This document shows, one piece after another, positions 26,842 through 36,861 of a stretch of 64,000 bases of DNA. The position numbers were made by a program, and so were the translations under genes. How positions within the stretch are numbered: position 1 is the stretch's first letter; each line of letters begins with the position of its first letter. The notes under the pieces are model-generated. The model saw only the letters and a program-made list of their open reading frames with translations, did not search any database and was not told the origin of the DNA. Source of the DNA: Vulcanisaeta thermophila (GTDB lineage Archaea > Thermoproteota > Thermoprotei > Thermoproteales > Thermocladiaceae); the NCBI RefSeq assembly GCF_001748385.1, contig NZ_BCLI01000007.1, forward strand, positions 1 through 64,000. Direction: 5' to 3'.

Positions 26842-27621
26842 ATGCAGAGTAATGAATTGAGTATGAGCCTTGTGGTTAGTCCCCGTGTGGAGTTGGTGTT
26901 TACCTGGGGTAGTGAGGAGTTGGTTGCTGCGATGAGTGATGTGGTTTATAGGGCGTACTCAGTGAGTGACGCCCTGGGTAGGGTTAGGAGTGAGCCCAGC
27001 ATCGTGGTTAGGAGGATAACGAAGTTCCTGAGTGATGGGCATCACAGTGTGTTGGAGTTCATGGGTGCGTCATGGCTTGTTGAGGGTAGTAGGGCGTTTA
27101 CTCACGAGCTCATTAGGCACCGCGTGGCGAGTTACTGGCAGGAGAGCCAGAGGTACGTGGACTACGCAAGGGGTCAGCTACGCTTCGTGGTGCCGCCAAG
27201 CCTCGGCATTGAGGGCTTCCTGAGGCAAGCCATTAATGAGTACGTTAGGGTTAGGGGTTCGGCGCCTCCTGAGGATGCTAGGTACGTGTTGCCGAACGCC
27301 ATGGCTAGTAGGGTTTGGGTTCAGATGAATGCTAGGGAGTTCTACCTGAACTTCATACCACTGAGGACTGGTTTGGGTGCGTTTCATGAGATTAGGCTCA
27401 TTGCGTGGCTCATGTTCGCATCCCTAGCCAACACATTCCCAGTAATAACCAGGTGGGTCTGGGACAACCTACCAAGACTACACCCAGACTACTGCAGGGG
27501 GATTGACAAACTAGCCCAGAAATACGGCACGAGGGACTGCAGGATAGTAAGCATAAAGGACGCATTCGAAAAATGGCAAATAAACATACCAGAAATACTA
27601 CAAAGACTAATGAGTGGTTGA
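26842..27621 (+). CDS. thyX: Flavin-dependent thymidylate synthase ThyX
   Basis: Contains the ThyX signature RHRVASYWQESQRY near residue 92, HHSVLEF for the FAD/folate pocket and DARYVLPNA near residue 147. ThyX methylates dUMP to dTMP with methylene-tetrahydrofolate and FAD. It is slightly longer than bacterial ThyX, with a C-terminal helical tail. The first ~575 bases are G/T-rich on the coding strand, then composition flips to A/C-rich at about 27420 within the gene. Confidence 0.94.
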   Translation: MQSNELSMSLVVSPRVELVFTWGSEELVAAMSDVVYRAYSVSDALGRVRSEPSIVVRRITKFLSDGHHSVLEFMGASWLVEGSRAFTHELIRHRVASYWQESQRYVDYARGQLRFVVPPSLGIEGFLRQAINEYVRVRGSAPPEDARYVLPNAMASRVWVQMNAREFYLNFIPLRTGLGAFHEIRLIAWLMFASLANTFPVITRWVWDNLPRLHPDYCRGIDKLAQKYGTRDCRIVSIKDAFEKWQINIPEILQRLMSG

Positions 27622-27679
27622 TGCCAGGGAATCCCTGGTAAAAAGCCATTTAAGAAGCCTCCCTGGTACTCACTGGTTA

Positions 27680-28693
27680 ATGAGGAAGGCTAGGGTTCGC
27701 TTCATTGATTGGGATGTGGAGTTCATTGATAGGGATCTGGGCATTAAGCAGGTTGAGGAGTTAGCCGAGAGGGGTACCTACCCTGTGCACGTAATCTACG
27801 GGCCCGAAGGGTGCGGTAAGACGGCCTTCCTTAAACAAGCCACTGAGATATTGAGGGAGCATGGCTACTCCGTGGTCCACGTAAACCCAATGGAGGGTGG
27901 TGAGGGACGCCTTGGCATCACCGATGAGTTGAGGGAGTTATTGAAGGATACCTTGGCAATCACACCCCTGGCCCCCGCATCGGCATTGATAGACATGGCC
28001 GTTAGGATCCTCTACGAGGCCCTAAGGAGGAGGCTTACAAGGAGGATAGCCCTATTAGCGGATGACGTGTTTCAGGCAGTTGGCCTGGACAGGGCTGAGT
28101 TGCTTGTTAAGGGTTTCCTAAACATGATAGAGCACCCCCAGGAGCCCTACGAGAGGATTGTCGTCCTGGTGGCCTCGAGCGAGGGCTTGACCAGGGAGAG
28201 GATTGGGAGGCATAGCTGGGCTGTCCTCCGTATGCTATGGAATATGCCCATGGATGGTTTCAAGGAACTTTATGACCTAATACCAAACCCTAAACCACCT
28301 TTCGATTACGCCTGGAGGTGGACTGGCGGGAACCCGAGGTACCTAGGGCAGCTGTACAGGGCTGGTTGGGATGTTAACCATGTAATAAATAGAATTATTA
28401 AGTATAAGGAGTTAGATGTGGCAATACGGTCACTGAGCCAGGGGCAACGGCAATTGCTGGCTAGGGCTGTGGAGGATCCGGATGTGTTGTATGCGGAGGT
28501 GAGGGAGGCTCAGCCGTTGATTGACTGGCTAATGGAGAGGAACTTGGTGATTAGGGTATGGGATAGGAACCTTGACTGGGTGGACACACCACCACCTGAG
28601 AAGGACCTGGAATTGGGGATTGGTAGGGATTTTGCGTGGCAGACGCCAATTCATAGGGAGGCGGTTAAGAGGGTGTTGGGCATCCTCACGTAG
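27680..28693 (+). CDS. Archaeal STAND-type ATPase
   Basis: Walker A GPEGCGKTAF near residue 39 and a Walker B-like IALLADDVFQ near residue 128 mark an AAA/STAND ATPase of the archaeal type. The helical lid carries the GGNPRYL motif near residue 218. The C-terminal 100 residues are a winged-helix-like region. Partners are unknown. ATG 27680 is supported by CCATTTAAG about 28 bases upstream. A fragment of a related gene is found at 33693-33908. Confidence 0.78.
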   Translation: MRKARVRFIDWDVEFIDRDLGIKQVEELAERGTYPVHVIYGPEGCGKTAFLKQATEILREHGYSVVHVNPMEGGEGRLGITDELRELLKDTLAITPLAPASALIDMAVRILYEALRRRLTRRIALLADDVFQAVGLDRAELLVKGFLNMIEHPQEPYERIVVLVASSEGLTRERIGRHSWAVLRMLWNMPMDGFKELYDLIPNPKPPFDYAWRWTGGNPRYLGQLYRAGWDVNHVINRIIKYKELDVAIRSLSQGQRQLLARAVEDPDVLYAEVREAQPLIDWLMERNLVIRVWDRNLDWVDTPPPEKDLELGIGRDFAWQTPIHREAVKRVLGILT

Positions 28694-28787
28694 GGAAGCA
28701 TTTTTCAAAGCGTCTAATTAAGTGTTGGTGATGATGAGGGCCGGCATAGCGTACTCATGAAGAGCATCTATTAACTAAGCAAGCCAA
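28694..28787. other. Short convergent gap
   Basis: It contains TGATGATGAG and CATGAAGAG, faintly C/C' box-like, but no well placed D boxes. Nothing convincing is seen. Confidence 0.3.
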
Positions 28788-30245
28788 TCACTGAGACACG
28801 AAGTGCCTAACCAGGGGCCTCAGTACCCTTGGCACCTGGTCCAGGATGTTGGGTAGTGGCTTCTTAATGTAGAGTATGCCCAGGGACACCATCAACGTCA
28901 GTACCTGCGCCAGGGGCCAGGTGAGTGGGTGAGCCGTGATCACCGTGACTAGCGAGGAGGCCATGGCCAGGGCCACCAGGGCCGCGCTGGGCCATAGGCC
29001 CACTGGGTCCCACCTCTCCCTGAACCAGAAGGCCAGTGCCGTGACCGTGAAGACCGCGTAGTAAGCGGGGATCAGGGCCAGGGGGCCCCACCAACCCAGC
29101 GCCGCGTAAAGTCCAAGGCCCACGGCCAAACCCAGCGTGTTCGCAGTCACCGCATACCAACCATTACCGATTACCCAATAGTACGATGTTAACACCGAGG
29201 TTAGGACCGCCATTGGTGCCGAGCCCATGAGCATGGATGCGTAAGGTATGGACCCCACATAATCACCATTCACAATTCCAATCCTAGGGAGCACGGGGAG
29301 TGCCAGGATAACCAACTGCGTGGCCACTGAGGCGGTTATTAGGGAGGAAATTGCGTATTTACCCATGATACCCCTGGTATTAACCCCAAGCCCAAGCCCC
29401 TGAGAGACCCTACTACCTAGCACGGTTCCCACGGCGCCCCCAAACGCCGTTATGGCATTGACCATGACCAGGGCCAGCCCCAGCACCGCCGTGGGCTTAG
29501 GCCCAAGGAACCTGTAGATGAGGTACGTGAATAGGCTCAATGTCAAAGTGCCCATGTAACCGAGGATCCAGGACTGAAGGCCAAAATTAAGGTAGCGCCT
29601 AAACCCCGTACTAAGTATGCCGAGGCCCTTCGCGGGGTTTGGCACGGACCTAACACTCCCCATGTAGTAGGTGAATTGCACAAGGGAGCTCAGTAATGTG
29701 GATAGAGCCAGAGCATAGACGTTGCGCAAGGCCACTATGAGGATTACCTGCGAGGCCCTGAGGACCAGCGTGGATAGGGTGCCACCCACACCCAGTGTAA
29801 CAACCCTACCACTAAACCATAGGTAGAGGCCCAGGGCCCCCGCAACTGCCTGGAATGCGAAGGCGATTATGTATATGTAGACAATGCCCAGGAACCAACC
29901 AGGAATACCACTACCCAGGTAAAGGGGCATGGCTAGGACCAGGGCTATCGCGTACACGGCAGTCATAACCAGTGAGAGTAGGACTATGGCAGCGAAGAAT
30001 TGATCCACAGCCTCACCCCTGGCAAACCTAATACCGGCCTCCCTGGCAATGGCGCTGTTAATGCCCGGTATTGGTATGGTAAAGCCCAGTATGTTTACAA
30101 TGGCAAGGAGAGCATTGTAATAACCGTATTCCTGAACCGGTATGAACTTGGTGAGGACTACTACGTAAACAACAGCCAACGCGTAATTAACGACCGTAGG
30201 CATGTAATTGAACAACACACCAAACAGCGAAGACTCCCTACGCAC
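28788..30245 (-). CDS. Polysaccharide flippase (Wzx/MATE-like)
   Basis: Roughly 485 residues with about 12-14 membrane helices and the N-terminal pattern KFIPVQEYGYYNAL seen in oligosaccharide flippases of the MOP superfamily. It would move lipid-linked glycans across the membrane, which fits the flanking glycosyltransferases. GTG 30245 is chosen because CTTAAATAAT (30265-30274) on the minus strand lies about 25 bases upstream; the longer ORF from 30338 would overlap the neighbouring gene. Confidence 0.85.
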   Translation of the reverse strand: MRRESSLFGVLFNYMPTVVNYALAVVYVVVLTKFIPVQEYGYYNALLAIVNILGFTIPIPGINSAIAREAGIRFARGEAVDQFFAAIVLLSLVMTAVYAIALVLAMPLYLGSGIPGWFLGIVYIYIIAFAFQAVAGALGLYLWFSGRVVTLGVGGTLSTLVLRASQVILIVALRNVYALALSTLLSSLVQFTYYMGSVRSVPNPAKGLGILSTGFRRYLNFGLQSWILGYMGTLTLSLFTYLIYRFLGPKPTAVLGLALVMVNAITAFGGAVGTVLGSRVSQGLGLGVNTRGIMGKYAISSLITASVATQLVILALPVLPRIGIVNGDYVGSIPYASMLMGSAPMAVLTSVLTSYYWVIGNGWYAVTANTLGLAVGLGLYAALGWWGPLALIPAYYAVFTVTALAFWFRERWDPVGLWPSAALVALAMASSLVTVITAHPLTWPLAQVLTLMVSLGILYIKKPLPNILDQVPRVLRPLVRHFVSQ

Positions 30246-30264
30246 AGGAACAACACCCCCGTGA

Positions 30265-32361
30265 TTATTTAAGTATTGCCATATCAATCCCCACGACCCT
30301 AACCCCCTCGAAGTAAAGCCCAGTAACCCCAGTGACATTGACGCAACTAATCATTAATGTAGCCGGCTCGTTAAGGTCAACGGTCATGTTGAGCCCAACC
30401 CAAGCCATGGGCCTTGGGAAGTCGCTGCAGGACACGGGCAGTACTGCGTATGTCTCATTGCCCAGGGGGTTGGTTACCCTGAGCATTGCCACAACGCCGG
30501 TGCATGGCCCCGATATGGCCATGTAAATTGTGATGTTGTAAACACCCTGGAGCATTGCGAGGTAGTACGGGCCCAGGAAGAAGGTGCCGTTATACCCAGG
30601 TAACCAGTGGTAAACCGTGGATCCACGGTAATTGACAGCCACGGCACCGAAACTGGGGCCCAGTAGGAATGATGTGGCGGGTATAAACACATCAATGGGT
30701 TCCTGAAGCACGGGGTCGCCATCGTAGCCTAGCTTGAATAGGTAGAGGTTGGGGCCGGTGGCCATTAACCCATAGCCCTGCTCCATGGCTTTATCCAGGG
30801 CAGCGTAGGCGCCCGGTGATGGTATGCTTATGAGTATGTACGTGGCGTTTATCCCCATCACGTACCCCGTGTAGTTGGGTATTGTCTTGGGTATTACGTA
30901 GGCATCGATCCTATTGGCCAGGTGTGGGAACACATTGGTTGTGGTTAGTACGGAGGCGTTCCTGGGTATTAGGCTTAGCACCTGGTACAAGTACCTAACC
31001 GTGGGGTTGTTCAGGTAGTTAATGTACAGGTACAGGTTGGGGTTGGCCAGGGGGCTTAGGGCTGAGTAGAGTAGGAAGAGGATTATTGTTAATGCTAGGG
31101 ATGCCAACGCCACGAAGTAACCACGCCTCCTTAGCCTAGCCAGGGCGAATGCGTAGGCGGTGAATAACTGGGGTAGGAAGTAAAGTGGGTATTGGAAGTT
31201 GAGGAGGAAATAGGCGGTGTAATTGGACATTATGGAGAAGGCGATGTATGGTATGGCGGGCAGGAGCCAAAGTGGGGATAGGATTGATGGGGCCAGGGGG
31301 AGTGATGTCTCGAGGTAGTAATCAACCTTAACCCAGAAATCACTAAGTAGGTAGTACCTAACCATGAAAGGCTTCTCAAGGGCGTAATGAACAAAGCCCA
31401 GGGGGTTACCCGAGTAACCCGCTATGGTCAGTGGATTATAAACGGACAGGGACTCCTTGTACTCATTGAGTGAGTGCATGGCCATGGGTATGGTTGTGAA
31501 GAATACCGCGGTGATTAGGATGAAGGTGAGGGGCACGGTGAGCAACACCCTGCGGTTCCCCACGGACCTGGCGATGTGGTATGTAATGGGTATTGCCATC
31601 ATCATGGCTATGATGGGCATGTACTCAATGATGGAGAGTAGCAACACCGTGAAGGCCAGGAACCTGACCCAATCCCTCCTAACCAGGTAAAGAATCACTA
31701 GGAAGTACAGCATGGGTATGAAGGCCTCGACGTGGAAGTCGAAGTAGATGGGGCTGATGATGCCTGGGTTCAGTAGGTATGATAGTGAGAGGAGTAGGGC
31801 CGTTCTATCATCACCAACCAAATGCCTCACAATGAGGTATAGGGGTAATGAGGCGCCGAAGATAAGCACTGACTGCGTAATGAATAGGGTCAGTGCGTGC
31901 GGGAATAGGTAGTAAATGGGGACCAGGGAGAATAGCACTGGGCTGAAGTGAACCCCTAGGAAACTCCCCGAGGGGTCCATGTACAACTCAACCGTGTAGT
32001 AAAACAACCTGTGGTAATAGGCCGTGGTGTATAGAGACTGCATGAAAATCCCAAGATCCCAGGCATAGGCATTGAAGGTGAGGTACTTAACATAAGATAG
32101 CGATGCGGAGAGGGCAATGAGTATTGAGGCCAGGATTACGAGGACCCTGAAGTGGGTATTGGACCTTAACTCCCTGATGATGAACCTCACGGCATTAGTA
32201 ATTACCAATAAGAGCCCCGTCATGAACATTAGCGAGAGCGTGAGGGCCCACTGCCTATACTCATTAAGTGGCATGTTTGTGAGGTATGCCAGGAACCACA
32301 TGGGGTAGAATGATAGGAGTAATGCCAGCCCCACCGTGTTCATGGCTCTTTTCAATTCCAC
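30265..32361 (-). CDS. DUF2079 polytopic membrane protein
   Basis: About 698 residues. Eleven or so helices fill the first 450 residues, with the family pattern NAYAWDLGIFMQSLYTTAYY and the HFSP motif near residue 140. A large extracellular C-terminal domain of about 240 residues follows. DUF2079 proteins resemble GT-C glycosyltransferases, so a lipid-sugar-dependent transferase is likely (inference). GTG 32361 is supported by TATTTAAC near 32386-32393; ATG 32343 is an alternative. A second, divergent copy lies at 34258. Confidence 0.82.
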   Translation of the reverse strand: MELKRAMNTVGLALLLSFYPMWFLAYLTNMPLNEYRQWALTLSLMFMTGLLLVITNAVRFIIRELRSNTHFRVLVILASILIALSASLSYVKYLTFNAYAWDLGIFMQSLYTTAYYHRLFYYTVELYMDPSGSFLGVHFSPVLFSLVPIYYLFPHALTLFITQSVLIFGASLPLYLIVRHLVGDDRTALLLSLSYLLNPGIISPIYFDFHVEAFIPMLYFLVILYLVRRDWVRFLAFTVLLLSIIEYMPIIAMMMAIPITYHIARSVGNRRVLLTVPLTFILITAVFFTTIPMAMHSLNEYKESLSVYNPLTIAGYSGNPLGFVHYALEKPFMVRYYLLSDFWVKVDYYLETSLPLAPSILSPLWLLPAIPYIAFSIMSNYTAYFLLNFQYPLYFLPQLFTAYAFALARLRRRGYFVALASLALTIILFLLYSALSPLANPNLYLYINYLNNPTVRYLYQVLSLIPRNASVLTTTNVFPHLANRIDAYVIPKTIPNYTGYVMGINATYILISIPSPGAYAALDKAMEQGYGLMATGPNLYLFKLGYDGDPVLQEPIDVFIPATSFLLGPSFGAVAVNYRGSTVYHWLPGYNGTFFLGPYYLAMLQGVYNITIYMAISGPCTGVVAMLRVTNPLGNETYAVLPVSCSDFPRPMAWVGLNMTVDLNEPATLMISCVNVTGVTGLYFEGVRVVGIDMAILK

Positions 32362-32481
32362 ATAAACCCAGGAAGAAACGGGGGTTAAATACCTAACCCT
32401 CAATTAGCGGGGTGAACGGGGAATTGAGGGTGATCACGAACAACACAAACACTTAAATCTCCACAAACCCAGGAGTCAACA

Positions 32482-33555
32482 ATGAGGGTCTGCATACTCG
32501 AGGAATTCACAAGAATGGGTGGCGGGCAGGTATATGCACTCCAGTTGTCCAGGGCATTGAGGGAGCTGGGGCATGGTGTTAGGTTCATAGTGGTTGGCAA
32601 CGCGAGGGTTAGCCCCAATGAGGATTACACAGTGGTGAAGGCCAGGTTCAGGGCTTCGTACGACCCACCCTCACTGTTCATTGACTACCTAAGCTTTAGG
32701 AAGTTAATGAGGGAGTTAAACCACCACGTTGATAACTGCGACCTGGTGATAAACAACCACCCAAACTTCATACCATTGAACCCAGGTGGTAGGGGCTTCA
32801 TAGTGATGCACGGGCTATCCTTCGTGGACTTCATAATCGATGAGTGGGGTAACGTAAAGAACGAGGCACTCTTTTGGTTCCTCTCCAGGAATTACAGGCT
32901 CTATGATGGGGCCAATTACGTGTACAACTCCAGGTACACCATGAACCTAGCAAGAAGGCTACTACCCAGGATGGGGATTAACGCGGGCAGGGAATACATA
33001 CTAAGCCCACACTACACAGTGAACATAGAGAAAATCCCCGAGAAGGAGGACTACGTACTAACCCTGGGCAGGCTGGAGTGGAATAAGGGATTGAGGGAAT
33101 TAATGCACATAGCCAGGGAAATCAGGAGGAGAATAATAGTGGCGGGCAAGACAGACGCCAGGGAATCCAAGGAGGTAATCAGGAGGCTAAGCACCATAAG
33201 CAATATAGAAGTGATGCCGGACGTAGATGAAAGAACAAAGGAGGAACTATACAAAGGGGCATCAATATACCTACACCTAAATAGGAAGGAGAACTTTGGA
33301 ATAGCCGTGTTAGACGCCGTGGCCTCGGGAACAATACCCATAACCCCAAGGTCAGGGGCTCCGTGGACTGACATACTCGAGGAGGGCAGGTACGGACTAG
33401 GGTACACGGGCATTGATGAAGTACCAAAATTAATAGAAAAAGCCGAGGAATTAATAAACAGGGAGGAGGTATTCAAATCAAGGATTAGGTACAGCCCAGG
33501 GAACTTCAGGGAGAGGCTAAGGGGCTTAATTAAGGATTTTGAGGAACCCTCCTGA
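32482..33555 (+). CDS. Group 1 (GT4) glycosyltransferase
   Basis: The N-terminal GGGQVYALQLSRAL, the central TLGRLEWNKGLRELM and the donor-binding block KENFGIAVLDAVASGTIP near residue 273 are the GT4 / glycosyltransferase family 1 hallmarks. It probably adds a nucleotide-activated sugar to a surface glycan on the cytoplasmic face. CACTTAAATC at about 32449-32458 lies some 28 bases before ATG. Confidence 0.9.
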   Translation: MRVCILEEFTRMGGGQVYALQLSRALRELGHGVRFIVVGNARVSPNEDYTVVKARFRASYDPPSLFIDYLSFRKLMRELNHHVDNCDLVINNHPNFIPLNPGGRGFIVMHGLSFVDFIIDEWGNVKNEALFWFLSRNYRLYDGANYVYNSRYTMNLARRLLPRMGINAGREYILSPHYTVNIEKIPEKEDYVLTLGRLEWNKGLRELMHIAREIRRRIIVAGKTDARESKEVIRRLSTISNIEVMPDVDERTKEELYKGASIYLHLNRKENFGIAVLDAVASGTIPITPRSGAPWTDILEEGRYGLGYTGIDEVPKLIEKAEELINREEVFKSRIRYSPGNFRERLRGLIKDFEEPS

Positions 33556-33559
33556 GGAT

Positions 33560-33655
33560 TTAAATCCACTCCTCAGGCTCAACACTGGCCCTAACCCTAT
33601 CCTCATCACTCAACCTCCTATAAATCCTAATCAACTCGTTCAGGTAATCCTCCAT
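33560..33655 (-). CDS. Micro-ORF of 31 residues
   Basis: Reads MEDYLNELIRIYRRLSDEDR followed by VRASVEPEEWI and stop. It looks protein-like (amphipathic helix, acidic tail) and has a TATA-like CTTTAAATT (33673-33681) about 22 bases upstream on its strand. It is divergent from the ATPase fragment at 33693. No family recognised; could be an antitoxin-like peptide or chance. Confidence 0.35.
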   Translation of the reverse strand: MEDYLNELIRIYRRLSDEDRVRASVEPEEWI

Positions 33656-33692
33656 CCACAATAATGTATTAGGCTTTAAATTAAAACCCAAC

Positions 33693-33908
33693 GTGCTAAT
33701 CCTACTATGGAATCTACCAAAGAATGAATTCATAAGCATTACCGAGGAGCTTGCCAGGACCACTGGGAGGCGCGAGGTGGATTTGGAATTAACCTGGCAA
33801 TTAATGGGTGGCAATGTAAGGGCCCTGGAGGACTTGGCACTGGACTTTAACTGGAATATTAATGAGTGGATCGAGGCAATGATAATAAGGCAATTAAGAG
33901 AGCCCTAA
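33693..33908 (+). pseudogene. Fragment of STAND-type ATPase lid
   Basis: The 71-residue frame (LLWNLPKNEF, LELTWQLMGGNVRALEDL, FNWNINEWIEAMI) parallels residues 200-250 of the ATPase encoded at 27680 (LWNMPMDGF, WRWTGGNPRYLGQLY, WDVNHVINRII). Walker motifs and the rest are absent, so this is a remnant of a gene of the same family, not a functional ATPase. Confidence 0.55.
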
Positions 33909-34257
33909 TTGAGGAAAAGGAACAACTAAACCTAGGGCTCCCTGGGTAATTCCGAGATTTCCATGCCCATCATGGTTATTATTATGTTTCGTTTGGTTAG
34001 GGGTTCCCTGCGCATTCTCGTGTTGCTCAGTAGTTTGTCTGGTGCTGCGTTGTCCTCGTTTCCCAGCTCGTTGAATAATTCATTCTCGTCACTTAGGTGG
34101 GGAAGTATACAGCATACCAAATACCAGCCCATTACTGGGCGTTGAGGACAATGATTACTAAGCGAACAATAGGCATCGAGGCCAGGGACGTGGTAGAGAC
34201 GATACACGCAACCGTGAGTAATACTTAAAATATGCGGTACCATGGACAACATGTGCA
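33909..34257. other. Gap with degraded ORF fragments
   Basis: On the minus strand 33932-34130 encodes a charged tail (SDENELFNELGNEDNAAPD, KLLSNTRMRREPLTKRN) without a good start. On the plus strand a 25-residue frame (MITKRTIGIEARDVVETI) ends near 34229. Both may be pieces of decayed genes. TATA ACTTAAAATA near 34225-34234 belongs to the DUF2079 gene at 34258. Confidence 0.4.
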
Positions 34258-36861
34258 ATGAATTCGCTTAGGCGCTATGGCGCATTCACTAGGATTGGTG
34301 TACTCGCCTCAATACCACTGCTTGCGCAATTCTACATAATATGGTCCCTAGGCTACCTAAAAATAGAACCAAGCCTATACAACTACACAACACTACACCT
34401 GTCAGCAGCCCTATTCACCACGGGACTGCTACTGATGGTACTACCATTGATAATTAGGCAGGTGAGGGAGGCAGTGAATGATAGGTACTACGCAACAACA
34501 CTACTAATATACCTGGCAGTAACCTACGAACTAGCATACCTAGCCTCAGTACCACCATACTACAGCCTAAGCCTAGGCGCAAGCCTGGACACAGCCACGT
34601 ACCTACAGTCCTTCGCCTCAATGACATACTACAGGAAATTCCTAGTGAGCTTCGTGGGCCCATTCTTCTCAGTACACGCATCACCAATACTCCTCCTCAT
34701 ATACCCAATATACCTAACATACCCATCAATACAATGGCTCATGACAATACAGGTCATAATCCTAACACTACCCATGCCACTAATATACAAACTAGGCATG
34801 GAGTTATTCAGGGATAGCAAGTACGCACTAGCCACGGCACTACTCTACGTACTATACCCATGGATAGCAACGGCGTACCAACCATTCGAGGTAGTCACCC
34901 TGGCAGGCACATTCATAACCATGACCCTGGCATCCATGTACATACGGGACAAGAGGGCCTACTGGGCCTCAATAACCCTGGCCATGGCATCAATAGAGTA
35001 CGCACCAATCTTCGGAATAGGGCTGGCAATCTACCAAGCAACCATGAGGGAGTATAGGAAGTGGTCAATACCAACACTAGCCTATTCCACGGCCTGGCTA
35101 ATAGCCGATTACTACCTAGTCATGTACTTTAGCAACGGAACCCACAACATATTCGCAAACCTCTACGGCTCAGCCCTAAGCGCATTACTAACGCAAATAA
35201 CGGGAAAAATACTCCACTACCCAACATACAGCACAGCGCATGATCCAGGGATCACCAAGTACCTAAGCGGCATAGCCCAGCAGGCCCTGGACCAACTAAA
35301 CATAAAGATCCAGTATCTAATAATGACCCTGGGACCCCTTGCATTCCTAAACCTACTGGAACCACAATCAATACTACTAATGCCCTGGCTAGCATCACTA
35401 ATGACGAACTTCACACCATACTACACACCCTGGACCTACTACACAATACTAGTGGGCGCAGCGGCACTACCCAGCGCAATATGGACCCTAAGGAGGGTGA
35501 GCAACACCACGAGGAGGAGGGTATTCACGGCATTACTGGTCATAAACACCGTGATGGCAATACTCATGGGACCACTAACACCAGCATCGGGGCTCTACTA
35601 CGGCAATACAATACCCAACTGGTCAGCACCAACAACAAACCAATACTACATGGCAATGATACAACTGGCCAATTACATACCCTGGAACGCCACAGTGGCA
35701 GTGCCAGCCACGGCAACCCCATGGTACTCAATAACCAGGTACGGACCCATGGTACAATTCTTAGGGCCGACCCAGGACACGGAATACGTGGTATACTCAC
35801 CACTGATACCCACAGGATACCCATACAGCACAGAGGGCAGTGAGTACAAACCATACATCTTCAACGACGGAGCATGGATACTAAGGGCAAACTACACAGG
35901 CCCCGTAAAGGTGATAGGGGGCTTCGAGTACAGGGGCACGTACGTAATAAACCCAGTACTACCCATGGAGTACCAATACCCAATAGCCACGGTACCACCT
36001 ACGGAGATAACAATAACCATAAACACAGAGGCGGAGACCCGGGGACTCATAACCACACTAAACACCACACTACTCAAGGAACAACTACAACAACCCCAGG
36101 GCATAGCCTGCGGAATGGAACCGGGCCCAGGCGAGGTACCAATACCAGCGGGCACATACATAGCACAACCACTAACCATAAACAGAACAACCACAATAAA
36201 AACAATAACAATATTCACATCATACATAACAGGCCTAGCAACAGCACAGTTGGCAATAACCACGAACCCCTTGATCACACAACAAGACACACTCTACAAA
36301 TACACCTTCGGAACACCATGGTGGTGCCCACCCCACAGCTGGGCAACACCAATCACGGCAAACCCAGGAATCACACTAAAGCCAGGGACATACTACGTAA
36401 TACTCACATTCCCAGTAACCGGACAAACAATATGCGAAGACACACCAGGAATGCCGAAGGCGATACTCATAAACGCAACCACGGGCCAGGTAATAAAGCA
36501 GTTACCATGCACCCTGGGCATAGTAATAACAACAAACGAAAGCCAGGGCAAAGCCACAACACCAAGCATTACAGTGTCAATACTAAACAGGACAGAACAA
36601 ATAAACAGCACCACAACAACAATTAAAGTAAGAGTAAACAGCACAGAACCACTAACCCTAACAATAGTACCAAAAACCACACAAATAAATGAACAAATAA
36701 CACTAAAAATAAACATAGAAACAGAAAAATTAAATAACAAACCAGGAATACCCTGGTACACAATACCAACACTCGCCCTAACACCCACATACGCACTGAC
36801 GGCACTAGCCGCAGCAATACACGTGGAGAAAATAAAAAGAATCACCTACATCACGACTTAA
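34258..36861 (+). CDS. Large DUF2079 polytopic membrane protein
   Basis: 867 residues. The first 430 contain about 11 helices with the DUF2079 pattern (SLDTATYLQSFASMTYY, FFSVHASPILLLIYP, ASIEYAPIFG), and an extended extracellular part rich in Thr, Pro and Ile follows, with a final membrane helix near residue 835. It parallels the 30265-32361 gene but is longer. The coding strand is extremely A/C-rich with A-ending codons, so long spurious frames appear on both strands. ATG 34258 has ACTTAAAATA about 28 bases before it. Probably a GT-C-like enzyme of surface glycosylation. Confidence 0.82.
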   Translation: MNSLRRYGAFTRIGVLASIPLLAQFYIIWSLGYLKIEPSLYNYTTLHLSAALFTTGLLLMVLPLIIRQVREAVNDRYYATTLLIYLAVTYELAYLASVPPYYSLSLGASLDTATYLQSFASMTYYRKFLVSFVGPFFSVHASPILLLIYPIYLTYPSIQWLMTIQVIILTLPMPLIYKLGMELFRDSKYALATALLYVLYPWIATAYQPFEVVTLAGTFITMTLASMYIRDKRAYWASITLAMASIEYAPIFGIGLAIYQATMREYRKWSIPTLAYSTAWLIADYYLVMYFSNGTHNIFANLYGSALSALLTQITGKILHYPTYSTAHDPGITKYLSGIAQQALDQLNIKIQYLIMTLGPLAFLNLLEPQSILLMPWLASLMTNFTPYYTPWTYYTILVGAAALPSAIWTLRRVSNTTRRRVFTALLVINTVMAILMGPLTPASGLYYGNTIPNWSAPTTNQYYMAMIQLANYIPWNATVAVPATATPWYSITRYGPMVQFLGPTQDTEYVVYSPLIPTGYPYSTEGSEYKPYIFNDGAWILRANYTGPVKVIGGFEYRGTYVINPVLPMEYQYPIATVPPTEITITINTEAETRGLITTLNTTLLKEQLQQPQGIACGMEPGPGEVPIPAGTYIAQPLTINRTTTIKTITIFTSYITGLATAQLAITTNPLITQQDTLYKYTFGTPWWCPPHSWATPITANPGITLKPGTYYVILTFPVTGQTICEDTPGMPKAILINATTGQVIKQLPCTLGIVITTNESQGKATTPSITVSILNRTEQINSTTTTIKVRVNSTEPLTLTIVPKTTQINEQITLKINIETEKLNNKPGIPWYTIPTLALTPTYALTALAAAIHVEKIKRITYITT

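Noticed and set aside
28727-28795. C/D box sRNA between the ATPase and flippase genes
   Set aside because: No D' box and the only CTGA lies inside the flippase stop region.
33932-34258. 108-residue minus-strand ORF
   Set aside because: Only its C-terminal half looks protein-like, no promoter or good start is present, and the N-terminal half has an implausible composition.
35481-36845. Long open frames on both strands inside 34258-36861 (for example plus 35874-36626 and minus 36393-36845)
   Set aside because: They are shadows caused by the extreme A/C bias of the DUF2079 gene; their translations are low-complexity (His/Asn/Thr-rich or Val/Ser-rich).
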